In this document: piece by piece, positions 63,314 to 64,000 of the stretch
Numbering within the stretch: position 1 is the first letter of the stretch
How the letters are laid out: every line of letters begins with the position of its first letter
Assembly: GCA_934476075.1 (NCBI GenBank)
Contig: CAKSNH010000004.1
Coordinates: 62,001-126,000 of the forward strand
Reading direction: 5' to 3'
Length of the DNA: 64,000 bases
Origin: an uncultured Clostridia bacterium
GTDB taxonomy: Bacteria; Bacillota; Clostridia; UBA1381
Notes under the pieces: generated by a model
What the model was told of the DNA's origin: nothing
Databases searched by the model: none
What the model saw: only the letters and a program-made list of their open reading frames with translations
Program-made: the position numbers and the translations under genes

Positions 63314-63412
63314 AAAAGTTTCTGATAAAATCCATGCCTTTGGGCGTAGGAATAGTATTGCATTTTTGATTTTTTGTCATTGCGTTTTTCGCAATTTCCT
63401 GCAATAAAAAAA
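63312..63412 (+). repeat. Dispersed structured repeat, copy D (diverged)
   Basis: Same order of elements as copies A-C (TTTCTGATAAAA, GCCTTTGGGCG, ATTTTTGATTTTTTGTCATTGCG, CGCAATTTCCTGCAA), but with more substitutions. It begins at the dinB stop codon. Confidence 0.7.
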
Positions 63413-63436
63413 GAAGTCATACGACTTCTTTTTTTA
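63406..63436. terminator. Bidirectional terminator after dinB
   Basis: GAAGTC (63413-63418), four-base loop, GACTTC (63423-63428), flanked by A7 and T7 runs, between convergent genes. Confidence 0.8.
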
Positions 63437-63446
63437 ATTGCAATAA

Positions 63447-64000
63447 TTAGTGAACAATAAGTGTACCGCCGATTACACCTTTTTTATCCGTGCTTGTTGT
63501 CTTTGCGATATTGTTATCCATACTGATTAAGCAGTAAAGCATCTTTGCAACTTCTGCTCTTGACATATATCCGGCAGGACGGAATGAACCGTCTTCATAA
63601 CCGTTGATGATTTTCTTGTTTACCAATGTAGCAACTTGTGCTTTTGACCATGCACCGATTTCGTTGCTGTCAACAAAATTTACTTTACCTGATGGTGTCA
63701 AGTTCCATGCTCTGTATGCAATCACACAAGCCTCTTCTCTTGTTATGTAGTCATCAGGTCTTACTGTGTTATCATCATAACCGGCGATATATCCTGCTGC
63801 AACCGCTTTACCGATTGAGTCATAGTACCATGCACTGTTAGCCAAATCAGAAAATGCTTTTTCGCTTACTGCTGTGTTACCCTTAATATTGTTGATAATA
63901 GTAACAAATTCTGCTCTTGTGATACAGTCGTCAGGTCTGAATGAACCGTCTGTGTAACCGTTTACATAGCCTGCATTGCTAAGAGCTGTGATAGGAGCTT
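63447..64000 (-). CDS. SLH-domain surface protein, C-terminal part
   Basis: The frame is open to the right edge, so only the C-terminal about 184 residues are seen. They are two full SLH domains and part of a third: VNGYTDGSFRPDDCITRAE, IAGYDDNTVRPDDYITREE and INGYEDGSFRPAGYMSRAE, in the last of which the acidic residue is replaced by Ala-Gly. It ends KKGVIGGTLIVH. The product would be wall-anchored like the SLH protein at 58842, convergent to dinB. The signal peptide and the functional part are off window. Confidence 0.9.
   Translation of the reverse strand, partial: APITALSNAGYVNGYTDGSFRPDDCITRAEFVTIINNIKGNTAVSEKAFSDLANSAWYYDSIGKAVAAGYIAGYDDNTVRPDDYITREEACVIAYRAWNLTPSGKVNFVDSNEIGAWSKAQVATLVNKKIINGYEDGSFRPAGYMSRAEVAKMLYCLISMDNNIAKTTSTDKKGVIGGTLIVH

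Overview
The window comes from an AT-rich, spore-forming Gram-positive bacterium, most likely class Clostridia. An alpha/beta small acid-soluble spore protein and the GPR spore protease show sporulation, three-SLH surface proteins show an S-layer-type wall, and gene content and promoters (consensus TTGACA/TATAAT) are typical of the group. I cannot name the species from sequence alone.

Layout. 1-5287: the repressor end of a Mu-like transposable prophage. A MuA-type transposase runs off the left edge, and eight small early genes lie on the minus strand upstream of it. A divergent XRE repressor is followed by an ImmA/IrrE-type metallopeptidase gene broken by an in-frame stop. The prophage terminus is at about 5287. 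5288-18099: an rhs locus read on the minus strand. It starts with a consensus promoter, a cyclic-di-GMP-I type riboswitch and an intrinsic terminator. These precede a giant secreted protein (signal peptide, von Willebrand factor A domain, eight Ig-like repeats, YD repeats, nuclease-like tip) and its probable immunity gene. Two orphan rhs-tip cassettes follow: one has a frameshift and a degenerate ABC-ATPase as probable immunity, and the other is cut by the prophage. 18100-18725: gene-free, with terminators and inverted repeats. 18726-25205: a 2159-residue secreted GLUG-repeat protein, bracketed by a 26-bp inverted repeat (25/26 match). 25441-28227: two tandem large serine recombinases. 28417-30324: a secreted transglutaminase-like protein. 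30600-50300: housekeeping genes, namely tadA, a SASP, a ugpC/msmK-type ATPase, an EF-G paralogue, rsmE, a DnaQ-like exonuclease, nifU-nifS, an M16 peptidase pair, gpr, and the dprA-topA-trmFO operon. 50449-53565: a double-module GT-C glycosyltransferase. 53887-56390: an ArsR-family sensor and ftsH. 56437-58650: ilvA-ridA plus a zinc-ribbon membrane protein. 58842-63313: an SLH surface protein coupled to a dinB-type polymerase. 63447-64000: the C-terminal part of another SLH protein.

How parts fit together. The left 30 kb is a variable surface and antagonism island. It holds three large secreted proteins, toxin tips with immunity genes, recombinases and a transposable phage. The right 34 kb is a conserved chromosomal backbone. 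A roughly 100-bp structured repeat occurs four times (30448, 39211, 53743, 63312) in the backbone part. One copy supplies the C-terminal codons of a gene, and another sits between a promoter and its start codon.

The points most worth checking are the riboswitch-controlled rhs toxin array, the inverted-repeat-bounded GLUG gene beside the recombinases, and the four-copy repeat.
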